Origin: Bin5 sp965221345
GTDB lineage: Bacteria > Chloroflexota > Anaerolineae > Caldilineales > Caldilineaceae
Direction of reading: 5' to 3'
NCBI GenBank assembly: GCA_965221345.1
Contig: CBDCSD010000002.1
Coordinates: 3,100,001-3,164,000 of the forward strand
Length of the DNA stretch: 64,000 nucleotides
Below the pieces are notes generated by a model, which was given only the letters and a program-made list of their open reading frames with translations, was not told where the DNA came from and did not search any database. The position numbers and the translations under genes were made by a program. Positions within the stretch are counted from its first letter, which is position 1, and every line of letters starts with the position of its first letter. Shown here in pieces: positions 9,674 through 18,792 of this stretch.

Positions 9674-12265
9674 GTGAAAATAGTTGGGAACATCTCCGTA
9701 CGTCCTCCTCTGCCGCAGTCCATCCATCGTTTGCAGGAAATGGCATACAATCTCTGGTGGACCTGGAACCCGGATGCGCAGGAACTCTACGAGTCGATTG
9801 ATATAGAGCTTTGGGAAAGGGTCAGCGAGAATCCAATAAAGTTCCTGCGCACGGTGTCACTGCAACGATTGCAAGCTGCTGCCCGCGACCACGACTATCT
9901 GCGGCGGTACCGTTCGGTACTTCAGCGGTTCGACGACTATATGGCAGAGGATGCCGACACTTGGTTCAGGCGCAATCTCCCTGATCGTCAGGGCGAGTTG
10001 ATCGCTTACTTTAGTGCGGAGTTTGGCCTACATGAGGCGCTGCCGATCTACAGTGGAGGACTTGGAATCCTGAGCGGCGATCACTGCAAAGAAGCGAGCG
10101 ATATGGGCCTGCCATTCATCGGTGTCGGGTTTCTGTATCCGCAAGGTTACTTCACGCAACAGATCAACGCCGAGGGCCGTCAGGAAGCGATCTATGAGAA
10201 AATCGACTTTACCGAGGTGCCGGCTACCCAGGCAGTGAACTCAGAGGGCGACCCGGTTGTCGTCCATGTCGATCTTCCCGGGCGAACTGTCTACGCCATG
10301 GTGTGGAAGATCCAAGTGGGCCGGATAATTCTTTACCTTATGGACACAGACGTGGAGCAAAATGCCCATCAGGATCGGGAACTCAGCGCCCGGCTCTACG
10401 GCGGTGACCACGAAATGCGTATCAGCCAGGAGTACGTATTGGGCATTGCTGGCGTGCGTACTCTGAGAGCGCTGGGCTATGAACCTACCGTCTGGCACAT
10501 GAACGAAGGCCACAGCGCATTCCTCAGCCTGGAACGCATTCGTGAACTGGTGCAGGCAGGGACGGAATTCGAAACTGCGGTCGAAATTGTGCGAGCCGGC
10601 AATGTCTTCACGACCCATACGCCAGTGGCCGCAGGCCATGACGCCTTCCCGTTTGAGCTGGTCGACAAGTTTTTCTGGCAATACTGGGGTCAGATGGGCA
10701 TCGACCGCGAACGCTTCTTGGACCTGGCCCGCCACGAGCACGAGTGGGGCGCCGAGTTCAGCATGACCGTCCTGGCTTTTCGCCTGAGCGCTTACTACAA
10801 CGGCGTGAGCGCTTTGCACGGGCAGGTATCGAGGCGCATGTGGGAACATCTGTGGCCGGGTACACCGGAAGATCAGGTCCCTATAAAACACATCACCAAT
10901 GGTGTGCATACGGGAACCTGGTTGGCCCCGGAAATGCGCGCCCTCTACGATCGCTATTTCAGCCAGAACTGGCTGTCAGAAGTCGACAGCCCGGACGTAT
11001 GGCAAATGATAGAGTCGGCTCCCGACGAGGAAATTCGGGCGGCCCATCACGCCTGCAAACAGAAGTTGGTTGAATTCCTGCGCGCACGCCTGAAAAGGCA
11101 GCAGTTGCGGCATGGAGAAGGCCACTGGAAGCTCACGCAACTTGATAACGTGTTCGACCCTAAGGCGCTGACCCTGGGATTCGCCCGCCGCTTTGCAACC
11201 TACAAGCGCGCCACCCTCATCTTCCATGATAAGGAGCGGCTCAAGAGGCTCCTGAACGATGCCGAGCGTCCCGTACAATTGGTCTTCGCCGGCAAGGCAC
11301 ATCCGGCCGATGATTATGGCAAGGCGCTGATCGAGCGCATCTATCTGCTGAGCCAAGAGCCGGGATTCTTCGGCAAGATCGCAATTGTCGAAAACTACGA
11401 CATCAATGTCGGCCGTCATCTCGTCAGTGGAGTGGACGTCTGGCTCAATACACCCCGCCGACCCTTTGAGGCTAGCGGCACGAGCGGTCAGAAAGCGTCG
11501 ATAAACGGAGCGCCAAACTTCAGTATCCTCGACGGCTGGTGGCGGGAAGGCTACGATTCCGAAAATGGCTGGGCGATCGGCGAGGAGAGGGAATACAAAG
11601 ACATCGACACGCAGGACGAGGCCGACGCGCTTAGTCTGTACAGCATACTGGAAGAAGAGGTCGTGGCGGAGTATTACGACCGTCCGGCTGACTGGACGAG
11701 ACGAATGCGAAGGGCGATTGCCACCTGTGGGCCCCGGTTCAGTATGCGCCGCATGTTGTCGGAATACGCAAATTCCCTCTACATTCCAGCAATGGACAGT
11801 AATCGTGCCTACCGCGAAGACTGGGGGGAAACGGGGCGCCAAGTCGCACACTGGAAGCAGCACGTTCGCAACGAGTGGCAATCCGTATATGTGGCTGTTC
11901 CTGAACTTCCCTCCTCCCAGGCAAAGATCGGCGAAAGAATCGAAGTCGAGGCCCAGGTCTGGCCGGGAAGGCTGTCCGTGAATGACCTTGCCGTCGAGTT
12001 GGTCACAATTGCCGCCACCGAAGGAGAGGAGGCGATCAGGCCGGGACCCGAGCAACTGCATCCGGTCTCCTCGCGTACGGTTCCCATGCATGCGGCCTTC
12101 CAAGAGCAGCAGGACCCCGAACATCATCACCACGATGACAGTTTCTGTTTTCGTGGCATATTTGTTCCCAAAGAAACAGGAAAACATAGTTTCGGAGTGC
12201 GCGTGCGGCCACATCACCCGGCTCTCATTCATCCGCTGGAAATGGGACTGAGTGCCTGGGCATAG
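9674..12265 (+). CDS. glgP: Alpha-glucan (glycogen/maltodextrin) phosphorylase
   Basis: Releases glucose 1-phosphate from alpha-1,4-glucans using phosphate and pyridoxal phosphate (family GT35). At 863 residues it is the long form with an N-terminal DUF3417-type domain (about 10-120, beginning at PPLPQSIHRLQEMAYNLWWT). GLGILSGDHCKEASDMG and VWHMNEGHSAFL are substrate-site blocks, and GTSGQKASINGAPN places the pyridoxal-phosphate lysine near residue 606. The start is GTG at 9674, with AGGAG nine bases upstream. Phosphoglucomutase would link it to zwf and pgl, so the segment routes stored glucan into the pentose phosphate pathway. Confidence 0.93.
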   Translation: MKIVGNISVRPPLPQSIHRLQEMAYNLWWTWNPDAQELYESIDIELWERVSENPIKFLRTVSLQRLQAAARDHDYLRRYRSVLQRFDDYMAEDADTWFRRNLPDRQGELIAYFSAEFGLHEALPIYSGGLGILSGDHCKEASDMGLPFIGVGFLYPQGYFTQQINAEGRQEAIYEKIDFTEVPATQAVNSEGDPVVVHVDLPGRTVYAMVWKIQVGRIILYLMDTDVEQNAHQDRELSARLYGGDHEMRISQEYVLGIAGVRTLRALGYEPTVWHMNEGHSAFLSLERIRELVQAGTEFETAVEIVRAGNVFTTHTPVAAGHDAFPFELVDKFFWQYWGQMGIDRERFLDLARHEHEWGAEFSMTVLAFRLSAYYNGVSALHGQVSRRMWEHLWPGTPEDQVPIKHITNGVHTGTWLAPEMRALYDRYFSQNWLSEVDSPDVWQMIESAPDEEIRAAHHACKQKLVEFLRARLKRQQLRHGEGHWKLTQLDNVFDPKALTLGFARRFATYKRATLIFHDKERLKRLLNDAERPVQLVFAGKAHPADDYGKALIERIYLLSQEPGFFGKIAIVENYDINVGRHLVSGVDVWLNTPRRPFEASGTSGQKASINGAPNFSILDGWWREGYDSENGWAIGEEREYKDIDTQDEADALSLYSILEEEVVAEYYDRPADWTRRMRRAIATCGPRFSMRRMLSEYANSLYIPAMDSNRAYREDWGETGRQVAHWKQHVRNEWQSVYVAVPELPSSQAKIGERIEVEAQVWPGRLSVNDLAVELVTIAATEGEEAIRPGPEQLHPVSSRTVPMHAAFQEQQDPEHHHHDDSFCFRGIFVPKETGKHSFGVRVRPHHPALIHPLEMGLSAWA

Positions 12266-12338
12266 TCGGCAGCCGGAGATTAGCAAATGACGGCCAGCCA
12301 CCGGTGATCAACGACGATTCACTAAGAGGGAGGATACT

Positions 12339-13247
12339 ATGCGTGTATTGATAACTGGAGGCACGGGTCTGATCGGAACGGCCCTGGTAAAGAGTCTTCG
12401 CGATAGTAACTGTGAAGTGACAATTCTGACGAGGTCTCCCGACCGACATCAGGCCTCGACGCCCAATGGCGTACGACTGGAAAAGTGGGACGGTGAAACT
12501 GCCGAAGGATGGGGCCATCTTGTGTCCCAAGTGGATGCGATTGTCAATCTCACCGGCGAAGGAATCGCCAACGGACGTTGGTCCACAACACGCAAAGAGC
12601 GAATAAGTGAGAGTCGAATCAGAGCAGGCAATGCGCTTGTGTCCGCAATCCGTGATGCCGAAACTGTGCCAGCAACGCTGATTCAGTCCTCGGCTGTGGG
12701 GTATTATGGGCCGGGCGGCGATGAGACCATGACCGAACAGACCTCACCCGGGGAAGACTTTCTAGCGCGCGTCTGCTTCGATTGGGAAGCCTCGACTGCA
12801 GAGGTTGAAGCGATGGGCGTGCGGCGTGTCGTCATACGAACAGGGGTCGTACTCAGTGCACTAGGAGGCGCCCTCCCCAAAATGACGCTGCCTTTCCGAC
12901 TGTTCGCCGGTGGGCCGCTGGGCAGTGGCAAGCAATACTTTCCATGGATCCATATTGCCGACGAGGTGGCTGCCATCCGCTTTCTCCTGGAGAATGAAAA
13001 AGCGTCCGGCCCATACAATCTCGCGGCCCCCAATCCACCGCGGAACAGAGAATTCGTGCGCGACCTCGGGAGAGCAATGGGAAGGCCCTCCTTGTTGCCG
13101 ACACCATCATTTGCGCTGCAAGCCCTCTTTGGCGAAATGTCAACCGTGCTGTTGGATGGGCAACGGGCGGTCCCGGCCCGCTTGCAAGAAGATGGCTATG
13201 AGTTCATTTTCCCCGAAACCGTTGCCGCGCTGCGTGACCTGGTGTAA
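12339..13247 (+). CDS. TIGR01777-type NAD(P)-binding epimerase-like protein (YfcH/SULA family)
   Basis: Extended short-chain dehydrogenase of 302 residues. It has a Rossmann motif GGTGLIG (7-13), the family blocks NLTGEGI (70-76) and RKERISESRI, and SAVGYYG (118-124) in place of an epimerase-type active-site segment. The last 50 residues, RAMGRPSLLPTPSFALQALF onward, form the DUF1731 tail that defines this group. The cellular substrate of the family is not established. A strong ribosome-binding site, GAGGGAGG, precedes the ATG. Confidence 0.85.
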   Translation: MRVLITGGTGLIGTALVKSLRDSNCEVTILTRSPDRHQASTPNGVRLEKWDGETAEGWGHLVSQVDAIVNLTGEGIANGRWSTTRKERISESRIRAGNALVSAIRDAETVPATLIQSSAVGYYGPGGDETMTEQTSPGEDFLARVCFDWEASTAEVEAMGVRRVVIRTGVVLSALGGALPKMTLPFRLFAGGPLGSGKQYFPWIHIADEVAAIRFLLENEKASGPYNLAAPNPPRNREFVRDLGRAMGRPSLLPTPSFALQALFGEMSTVLLDGQRAVPARLQEDGYEFIFPETVAALRDLV

Positions 13248-13354
13248 AATGGGATGCAGAAAAGGAAATACCAGTGTCGTCAACATGATTACTATGCGAA
13301 TTGGCGACACGCCCGTCTGGCAGTGCGTGAAACTTTTCTGTGAGATGATACAGC

Positions 13355-14425
13355 GTGGCAAGAACAGAAGCTAACGTGCCGCTACAGGCAGCCAGCCCAC
13401 CAAAGAGGTCCGCGTCGTCGGCAGAATCTGGAAGCCATTCTTGGCCTCCTTCTTCTCTCGTTCTGTGGGCCGGCGTAGCGTTCAGCGCCCTGTTTACACT
13501 CCTCATCTGGGCCCTGGATTCACGGCTGGCAAGCATTGAGCTTTTGCCGGACAGCGGCGCTACCTGGTACTACTGGAAACTCCCGGCCCCAACATTTTTG
13601 ACCCGCGCTACTTCCTGGGGATTCTACCTGGCACACCAGCTTGCCATCTGGGGCATCATTTTCTATGTTCAAACTTATCGCAAACATCGCTATACGAAGG
13701 GTTTGCATAAGGCTAACATTCTAGCCCTGGCTGCCAACGCCTTTTTCATCTTCCTCCATCTGATCCAGACGCACATCTGGTACGACGGTCTCGCACAGGA
13801 CACCCCAATCTTCAGCAGCCAAGGCGCCGTAATCGTCCTGCTCGTCTGGGTTCTGCTGATGGAAAACAACCGGCGGGGCCAGTTCTTTGGCCGCGCAGTT
13901 CCCTTCTCCAGGGAGGTCGTCCGCTTTGCCCGCACCTACCACGGTTACTTTTTCGCGTGGGCGATCATCTACACCTTCTGGTTTCACCCCATGGTGTCTA
14001 CTTCCGGTCACCTGATCGGTTTCTTCTACATGTTCCTGCTGCTCCTGCAAGGCAGTCTCTTCTACACTCGCGTCCATACGAACCGATGGTGGACCTTCAC
14101 CCTGGAGGTGACCGTTCTGGTCCATGGTACTTTGGTTGCTTTCATGCAGGGCAACGATCTCTGGCCAATGTTCCTGTTCGGCTTTGCGGGAATCCTGGTG
14201 GTAACACAAATGTATGGTTTGGGTCTGTCATTGCCAATTCGCTTGCTCATACTCGGTGGATTCGTCGGCTCCGCGCTTTTCGTATACAGCGATCAAGGTT
14301 GGTTCAGGCTCAACGAGATCGTGCGTATTCCCGTCATCGAGTACGCTTCTGTGTTTGTCCTGGCCGGTCTCTTCTGGCTTGGACTTTGGATCGCACGGAC
14401 GGTCAGGCGTTTCAGACACGCGTAA
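13355..14425 (+). CDS. Multi-spanning membrane protein, function unknown
   Basis: Protein of 356 residues with a 30-residue hydrophilic Ser/Pro-rich N-terminus and eight to nine predicted membrane helices. It is rich in aromatic residues and histidines on or near the helices (LIQTHIWYDG, ARTYHGYFFAWAIIYTFWFH, DSGATWYYW), which could suggest cofactor or quinone contact, but I recognise no family. The start is the GTG at 13355; no better upstream codon is seen. It is followed closely by menA on the same strand. Confidence 0.65.
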   Translation: MARTEANVPLQAASPPKRSASSAESGSHSWPPSSLVLWAGVAFSALFTLLIWALDSRLASIELLPDSGATWYYWKLPAPTFLTRATSWGFYLAHQLAIWGIIFYVQTYRKHRYTKGLHKANILALAANAFFIFLHLIQTHIWYDGLAQDTPIFSSQGAVIVLLVWVLLMENNRRGQFFGRAVPFSREVVRFARTYHGYFFAWAIIYTFWFHPMVSTSGHLIGFFYMFLLLLQGSLFYTRVHTNRWWTFTLEVTVLVHGTLVAFMQGNDLWPMFLFGFAGILVVTQMYGLGLSLPIRLLILGGFVGSALFVYSDQGWFRLNEIVRIPVIEYASVFVLAGLFWLGLWIARTVRRFRHA

Positions 14426-14444
14426 TGCGATCAAAATCCGCCCA

Positions 14445-15413
14445 ATGGCAGCACTCTTCATGGAAAATCCAAGGCCGGACCTGAAAGCTGCCGACGCTTC
14501 CAATGGCGCGAAGGGTTCCATCAGACCGGAAGCCACACTCCAGCTATGGCAGATCTGGCTGCTTGCCGCCCGCCCCAAAACCTTGCCGGCAGCCATTTCT
14601 CCTGTATTGGTTGGGACGGCGCTCGCCTGGGCTGATGGACAGTTCTCTCCCGCGCCCGCGCTAGCTGCCGCCGCCGGCGCGCTCCTCTTGCAGATACTCT
14701 CCAATTTCGCCAACGATTACTTCGATTTCACCAAGGGCGCAGACACACGGGAGCGCCTGGGTCCCACCCGTGTAATGGCGGCGGGACTCCTCTCTGCGCG
14801 AGACTTGCGCATCGGCATGGCCGTAGCCGCAAGCCTGGCCGTTCTGATCGGTATCTATCTAATCCTGGTTGGCGGTTGGCCCATTCTGGCGGCAGGCGCC
14901 GCTTCCCTTTTGGCCGCCATATTATACACCGGGGGCCCGCTCCCTTATGGCTATCACGGCCTGGGGGACCTTTTCGTTTTTCTTTTTTTCGGGCTTGTCG
15001 CCGTCTGTGGAACATACTTCGTTCAGGCCGGAATGCTTACGGCAGCCATTCTGTTGACAGCGGTACCGGTAGGCATGCTCATCACTGCCATTCTGGTGGT
15101 GAACAATCTCCGTGATATCGCGACCGATGCCCGGGCAGGCAAACGTACGCTGGCAGTGCTTATCGGCCACCAAAATACGCGGCGCCAGTACCTGCTTCTA
15201 CTCGTTCTGGCCTATGCCGCGCCTCTCGTCCTCTGGCAGGGATTCGGATTCGGCCCAACTGTCCTGCTCCCTCTAGTCAGCCTGCCGCTCGCCGCCCGCC
15301 GAGCCTTTTCAATCTACTCGGCAACGGGAACGGAGCTGAATGCCGTATTGGCTGCGACCGCCCAACTGTCTCTGCAATTCAGTCTGCTGCTGTCGCTCGG
15401 CATTATCCTCTGA
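14445..15413 (+). CDS. menA: 1,4-dihydroxy-2-naphthoate polyprenyltransferase
   Basis: Attaches the polyprenyl chain to dihydroxynaphthoate in menaquinone synthesis, in the cytoplasmic membrane. WLLAARPKTLPAAISPVLVG (38-57) and the Mg-diphosphate motif NDYFDFTKGAD (90-100) are characteristic of UbiA-superfamily MenA; a second acidic motif, NNLRDIATDARAGKRTL, follows later. About eight to nine helices; 322 residues. The frame is open further upstream but would overlap the preceding gene, so I place the start at ATG 14445, with ATG 14460 as alternative. It implies menaquinone-based respiration, although no other men gene is in the window. Confidence 0.9.
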   Translation: MAALFMENPRPDLKAADASNGAKGSIRPEATLQLWQIWLLAARPKTLPAAISPVLVGTALAWADGQFSPAPALAAAAGALLLQILSNFANDYFDFTKGADTRERLGPTRVMAAGLLSARDLRIGMAVAASLAVLIGIYLILVGGWPILAAGAASLLAAILYTGGPLPYGYHGLGDLFVFLFFGLVAVCGTYFVQAGMLTAAILLTAVPVGMLITAILVVNNLRDIATDARAGKRTLAVLIGHQNTRRQYLLLLVLAYAAPLVLWQGFGFGPTVLLPLVSLPLAARRAFSIYSATGTELNAVLAATAQLSLQFSLLLSLGIIL

Positions 15414-15415
15414 AG

Positions 15416-16996
15416 ATGGCCGATTTCGACGTCCTCATCGTTGGTACCGGTCACAACGCACTCGTCTGCGCAGGTTATCTGGCCCAGGCCGGCTATCATG
15501 TCGGTATGCTGGAGCGCCGTTCAATTGTCGGCGGCGCGGTGGCGACGCAAGAGATCATCCCCGGTTATCGCTTCGATCTCGGAGGCAGCGCCCACATTCT
15601 CATTCACCACACCCCGATTGTCCGCGATCTTGCTCTGACACAATATGGCCTCAGCTACATCGACATTGACCCTCTCTTTTTTGCCCCTTTCCCCGATGGT
15701 AGGCGGCTATTTGTCTGGAAGGACCTCGAGCGTACATGTGACAGCATTGCAGGCGTCTCACCTGAGGATGCTGAGAACTACAACAGCTTCATCAATGACT
15801 GGCGGCCGCTGGCGCAGGCCATGGTGGAATCATTTATACACGCCCCCTCTCCGCTCAATCTGGTGAAAACGTTGGGTTTCCAAAGTGGAGTGCACAGAGA
15901 CCTGCGCCGTCGTCTGACATCAATTCTCGGCAGTTACGGCAAACTGTTGCGCAAGACCTTTGTTTCGCCTCAAGTTCAGGCCGTCGTTGGTTGGATGGCT
16001 GCCCAGTCCGGCCCGCCGCCGACCGAAAAACTGAGCGCCCCTTTCGCTCTCTGGCAGCCCATGTATCACTGTTCCGGCGTCAAGAGGCCCCTAGGTGGAT
16101 CGGGCATGCTGACGGAAGCGCTGGCGCGCATGATCAGAGCCCACGGAGGAACGATCGCTACCGATACCTTCGTTGACCGGATATTGGTGGAGAACGGACG
16201 AGCTGTTGGCGTTCGAACCCTGGATGGCGAAATTTTCACCGCCAAGAGGGCCGTCGTTTCCGGTGCCCATATCCACACAACTCTCAAGCTCCTGGCTGAC
16301 CAGGTTGCTTCTGCCCGTGTGGCGTTGGCGCAGAAATCCAGGATCGGCAACGGGTTTGGCATGATGGTGCGGTTTGCTATGAATGAGTTGCCCGACTATA
16401 CCGGCAATAGTGGACTGGGCAACGACGTGCCCCTGCCAGAACATCGCGCGCTGCAGTTCATCTGTCCCCATTTGGACTATCTGGAACGCGCCTATGCCGA
16501 TTACGTCGCAGGACGCCCATCCGCGGAACCCGCCCTGATTGCCATGACCTTTTCCGCAGTGGACCCAACCCTTGCGCCACCGGACAAACATATTCTCTTC
16601 TTGTGGGGACAATACTTTCCTTATGAATTGGCTACCGGTGAGAGTTGGGATGACATCGGCGACAGGGTAGCGGACCGGATGTTGGCAAAGTTGGCAGAGT
16701 ACGCGCCAAACGTGGCTCAAGCTGTCGTCGGCAGGCTCGTGCAGACGCCGTTATGGCTCGAGCGGGAGTTGGGATTGCTGCGCGGCAATGTCATGCACCT
16801 CGAAATGTCGGTCAATCAAATGTTCAATATGCGGCCGGCGCTCGGCATGAGCAACTATCGCGGGCCCGTCAAAGGGCTCTATCTTACCGGGGCCAGTACC
16901 CATCCAGGCGGAGGCATCATGGGCGCCGCCGGCAGAAATGCAGCCACAGTCCTCCTTCACGACCTGAGCCGCAGGCCTCTGTTCTTCGGGCGCTGA
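15416..16996 (+). CDS. Phytoene dehydrogenase-like FAD-dependent oxidoreductase
   Basis: Flavoprotein of 526 residues. The N-terminal FAD-binding motif VGTGHNALVCAGYLAQAGY (9-27) and the C-terminal block GLYLTGASTHPGGGIMGAAG are hallmarks of the carotenoid desaturase / PYROXD2-like group. Members desaturate or isomerise isoprenoids or polyketide-like chains. No carotenoid synthesis gene is nearby, so a role on menaquinone or another isoprenoid is possible but unproven. The ATG is two bases after the menA stop, so the two are almost certainly cotranscribed. Confidence 0.82.
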   Translation: MADFDVLIVGTGHNALVCAGYLAQAGYHVGMLERRSIVGGAVATQEIIPGYRFDLGGSAHILIHHTPIVRDLALTQYGLSYIDIDPLFFAPFPDGRRLFVWKDLERTCDSIAGVSPEDAENYNSFINDWRPLAQAMVESFIHAPSPLNLVKTLGFQSGVHRDLRRRLTSILGSYGKLLRKTFVSPQVQAVVGWMAAQSGPPPTEKLSAPFALWQPMYHCSGVKRPLGGSGMLTEALARMIRAHGGTIATDTFVDRILVENGRAVGVRTLDGEIFTAKRAVVSGAHIHTTLKLLADQVASARVALAQKSRIGNGFGMMVRFAMNELPDYTGNSGLGNDVPLPEHRALQFICPHLDYLERAYADYVAGRPSAEPALIAMTFSAVDPTLAPPDKHILFLWGQYFPYELATGESWDDIGDRVADRMLAKLAEYAPNVAQAVVGRLVQTPLWLERELGLLRGNVMHLEMSVNQMFNMRPALGMSNYRGPVKGLYLTGASTHPGGGIMGAAGRNAATVLLHDLSRRPLFFGR

Positions 16997-17044
16997 CTGC
17001 CCGGATGACCACTCTTGTTTCCCTTCATTCACCTCTTGCGGTTG

Positions 17045-17314
17045 ATAGGGCAATTGCATCAAATTGGGACAAAACCACGTGAGGCTGCCTGAATCGGGTA
17101 GGGGCGCCCCTTGTGGGCGCCCTTCTCAGGGCATAACGCCTGGAACTGTGCAGATCGTAGTGCGTTATCGCAAATTCCATACGTCTTTGGCGACTGGAGG
17201 CCGGTTTCTTGGCCGAAAAATGAAGGTAGGGGCACCCCTTGTGGGTGCCCTCCCCCCCGTGTGGGTGCCATTCGTCGGCTATTTTGGCGTCCGAATTAAG
17301 ATGTGTTTGCCCTG
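17045..17314 (+). repeat. MITE-like element, interrupted copy with two hairpin cores
   Basis: The outer parts (about 17051-17124 and 17271-17313) match, in reverse orientation, the 113-bp units at 43370-43482 and 43501-43613. The ends are imperfect inverted repeats of the type AGGGCAAnnnCATC. The direct repeat TTGCGGTTG lies on both sides (17036-17044 and 17315-17323), as a target-site duplication would. Core 1 pairs GGGCGCCC 17102-17109 with 17115-17122; core 2 pairs GGGCACCC 17230-17237 with GGGTGCCC 17243-17250, both around the loop CTTGT. The middle part (17125-17270) is absent from the 43-kb copies and may be a nested insertion or a second unit type. No transposase is encoded. Confidence 0.75.
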
Positions 17315-17332
17315 TTGCGGTTGCCCAATTCA

Positions 17333-17361
17333 TTGTGATTGGCCGACCGAAGTGATAGAAT
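17333..17361 (+). promoter_or_regulatory. Candidate sigma-70 promoter, possibly giving a leaderless mRNA
   Basis: TTGTGA (17333-17338), a 17-base spacer and TAGAAT (17356-17361). The expected transcription start is about six to seven bases further, at or next to the ATG at 17368. The coding region lacks a Shine-Dalgarno sequence, which agrees with a leaderless transcript. The promoter begins just outside the repeat element. Confidence 0.45.
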
Positions 17362-17367
17362 CTGCTT

Positions 17368-17796
17368 ATGGAATCCTCACAGGTAGCAGTTTCTGGACAA
17401 ACAACAATTTATCGTTTCCGCAGCAGCGGCGAGGACGCCGTTGGTTATGTTAGCGGTGATGAGATTTTCCGCTTACGATGGGAAACGGGCGTCAGCATCG
17501 GACGCTGCGAACGAGAAAAAGACGGCTGGCGCATCTTTCGCTCAACACGTTTTGACGAAAAAGAGCTGGGCAGGATTACGACCGCAGGCGTAATCCACAG
17601 CCACGGCCTTTTCGAGGGAGGCAGCATGGGATGGTTGGAACCGGATGGAACTGTGATTCGCAGCGGACTGATTTTTGCGGAGGAGGAAGTTGGTCGAGTT
17701 GATGGGCCGCAACCGCAAATGGCCGCGGCGGCTTTGTTACTAATTCTTGTACCTGAAGAGGATGAAGCGAGTAAGGAAATGAAAAGGCGGGAATGA
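17368..17796 (+). CDS. Hypothetical protein
   Basis: Protein of 142 residues, soluble, with no signal peptide and no family I recognise. It looks beta-rich, with alternating short hydrophobic and charged stretches (EIFRLRWETGVSIGRCEREK, GWRIFRSTRFDEKELGRI, GWLEPDGTVIRSGLIFAEEE), then a hydrophobic patch AAAALLLILVP and a charged tail. Several GxI/GxV turns suggest repeated short beta units that might bind a surface or ligand, but this is speculation. The gene begins 45 bases after the flanking repeat of the MITE-like element and has no ribosome-binding site. Confidence 0.6.
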   Translation: MESSQVAVSGQTTIYRFRSSGEDAVGYVSGDEIFRLRWETGVSIGRCEREKDGWRIFRSTRFDEKELGRITTAGVIHSHGLFEGGSMGWLEPDGTVIRSGLIFAEEEVGRVDGPQPQMAAAALLLILVPEEDEASKEMKRRE

Positions 17797-17857
17797 AATT
17801 TAGGAGGATGATGGATTTGTTTATGGATACTTATGTTGACTATGCGAATCAAAGTCG

Positions 17858-18721
17858 ATGAATACGTTCAAAACAGAACGCATCACCTTCAATGTTCGCA
17901 CGTCCGGCAGCGCCGACGGCGTTCCCCTCCTTCTGCTGCACGGCTCGCACGCTTCCAGCCGCTGGTGGGAACCATTCTTCGCTATTCTGCCAGACTCCAT
18001 CCACGCCATAGCACCCGATCTCCGCGGCTGTGGTCAGAGTAGCCACTCCCAAGACGGATACGATATAGTAGACCAGGCCGCAGATATCGCCGAGCTTGTC
18101 GAAGAACTTGCATTGTCGGACTTCGACCTTGCAGGGCATGGCAGTGGTGGAGCCATAGCCATCGAGTACGCCCTGCGCCATCGCCAGCGGCTGCATAGCC
18201 TGATTCTTGTTGACAGTGTGCCAATTGAAGGAGCTTTAACGCCGTTACAGGGATTGCAACTCCTATCCCAAATGCGTGACGACCATTCCCTCTTGCGCCA
18301 AGCCCTGTCCGCGTTGATGCCGACCGGGCCTCCTCCCACCATGACCGAACCGGAATTTAACGCGTTCCTCGATCTATTGGTCGACGATGCCGCCGCAATG
18401 GCGCCTGCCGCCTTCACAGCAGTAGCCGAGGCTCTGGCCCGCTGGAATCGGTTGGACGAGGCGCACACGCTAACCTTGCCGACTCTCCTGTTGCTGGGGA
18501 CGGAAGATATTATCGTCGAAAAAGATGCCGCCACGCGTTCACTGCTCGCAATTCCAGGGGCGTCCAATCTCGAGATTCTTAGAGGAGTCGGCCACAGCCC
18601 CATGATCGAATCGCCCGTGGTCCTTGCCGAAAGGATTATTGAGTTCATTACAGAGGATTTCGAGAGCTTCGAAGAGGCCAGAGACTATGCAAAAGAAAGC
18701 GGCGGAGTTGCAGATGAATAG
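17858..18721 (+). CDS. Alpha/beta hydrolase
   Basis: Hydrolase-fold protein of 287 residues. It has the oxyanion-side motif LLLHGSHASSRWW (25-37), DLRGCGQS (54-61), nucleophile elbow GHGSGG with Ser 96, acid Asp 217 in LLGTEDIIV, and His 246 in GVGHSPMIE, so the catalytic triad is complete. A lid insertion lies between about 125 and 200. Esterase, lactonase or haloalkane-dehalogenase-like activity are all possible; the sequence does not decide. No clear ribosome-binding site is seen before ATG 17858. Confidence 0.82.
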   Translation: MNTFKTERITFNVRTSGSADGVPLLLLHGSHASSRWWEPFFAILPDSIHAIAPDLRGCGQSSHSQDGYDIVDQAADIAELVEELALSDFDLAGHGSGGAIAIEYALRHRQRLHSLILVDSVPIEGALTPLQGLQLLSQMRDDHSLLRQALSALMPTGPPPTMTEPEFNAFLDLLVDDAAAMAPAAFTAVAEALARWNRLDEAHTLTLPTLLLLGTEDIIVEKDAATRSLLAIPGASNLEILRGVGHSPMIESPVVLAERIIEFITEDFESFEEARDYAKESGGVADE

Positions 18722-18792
18722 GAAGAAGCTTTCCCGAAACTTGCCTGATTTTTCTTTGGCGCCACAGACTGCTCCACACGTTGCCCCGTTCA

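Larger units (their letters stand above)
16997..17367. other. Intergenic region occupied mainly by a repeat element
   Basis: Of these 371 bases, about 270 (17045-17314) belong to the hairpin-bearing repeat described separately. The rest holds the end of the menA-side transcript and the candidate promoter of the gene at 17368. No protein-coding frame with normal composition is seen. Confidence 0.7.

Noticed and set aside
10976..12301. 441-codon open frame antisense to glgP
   Set aside because: It mirrors the codon bias of a conserved phosphorylase, has no recognisable domain and no ribosome-binding site.
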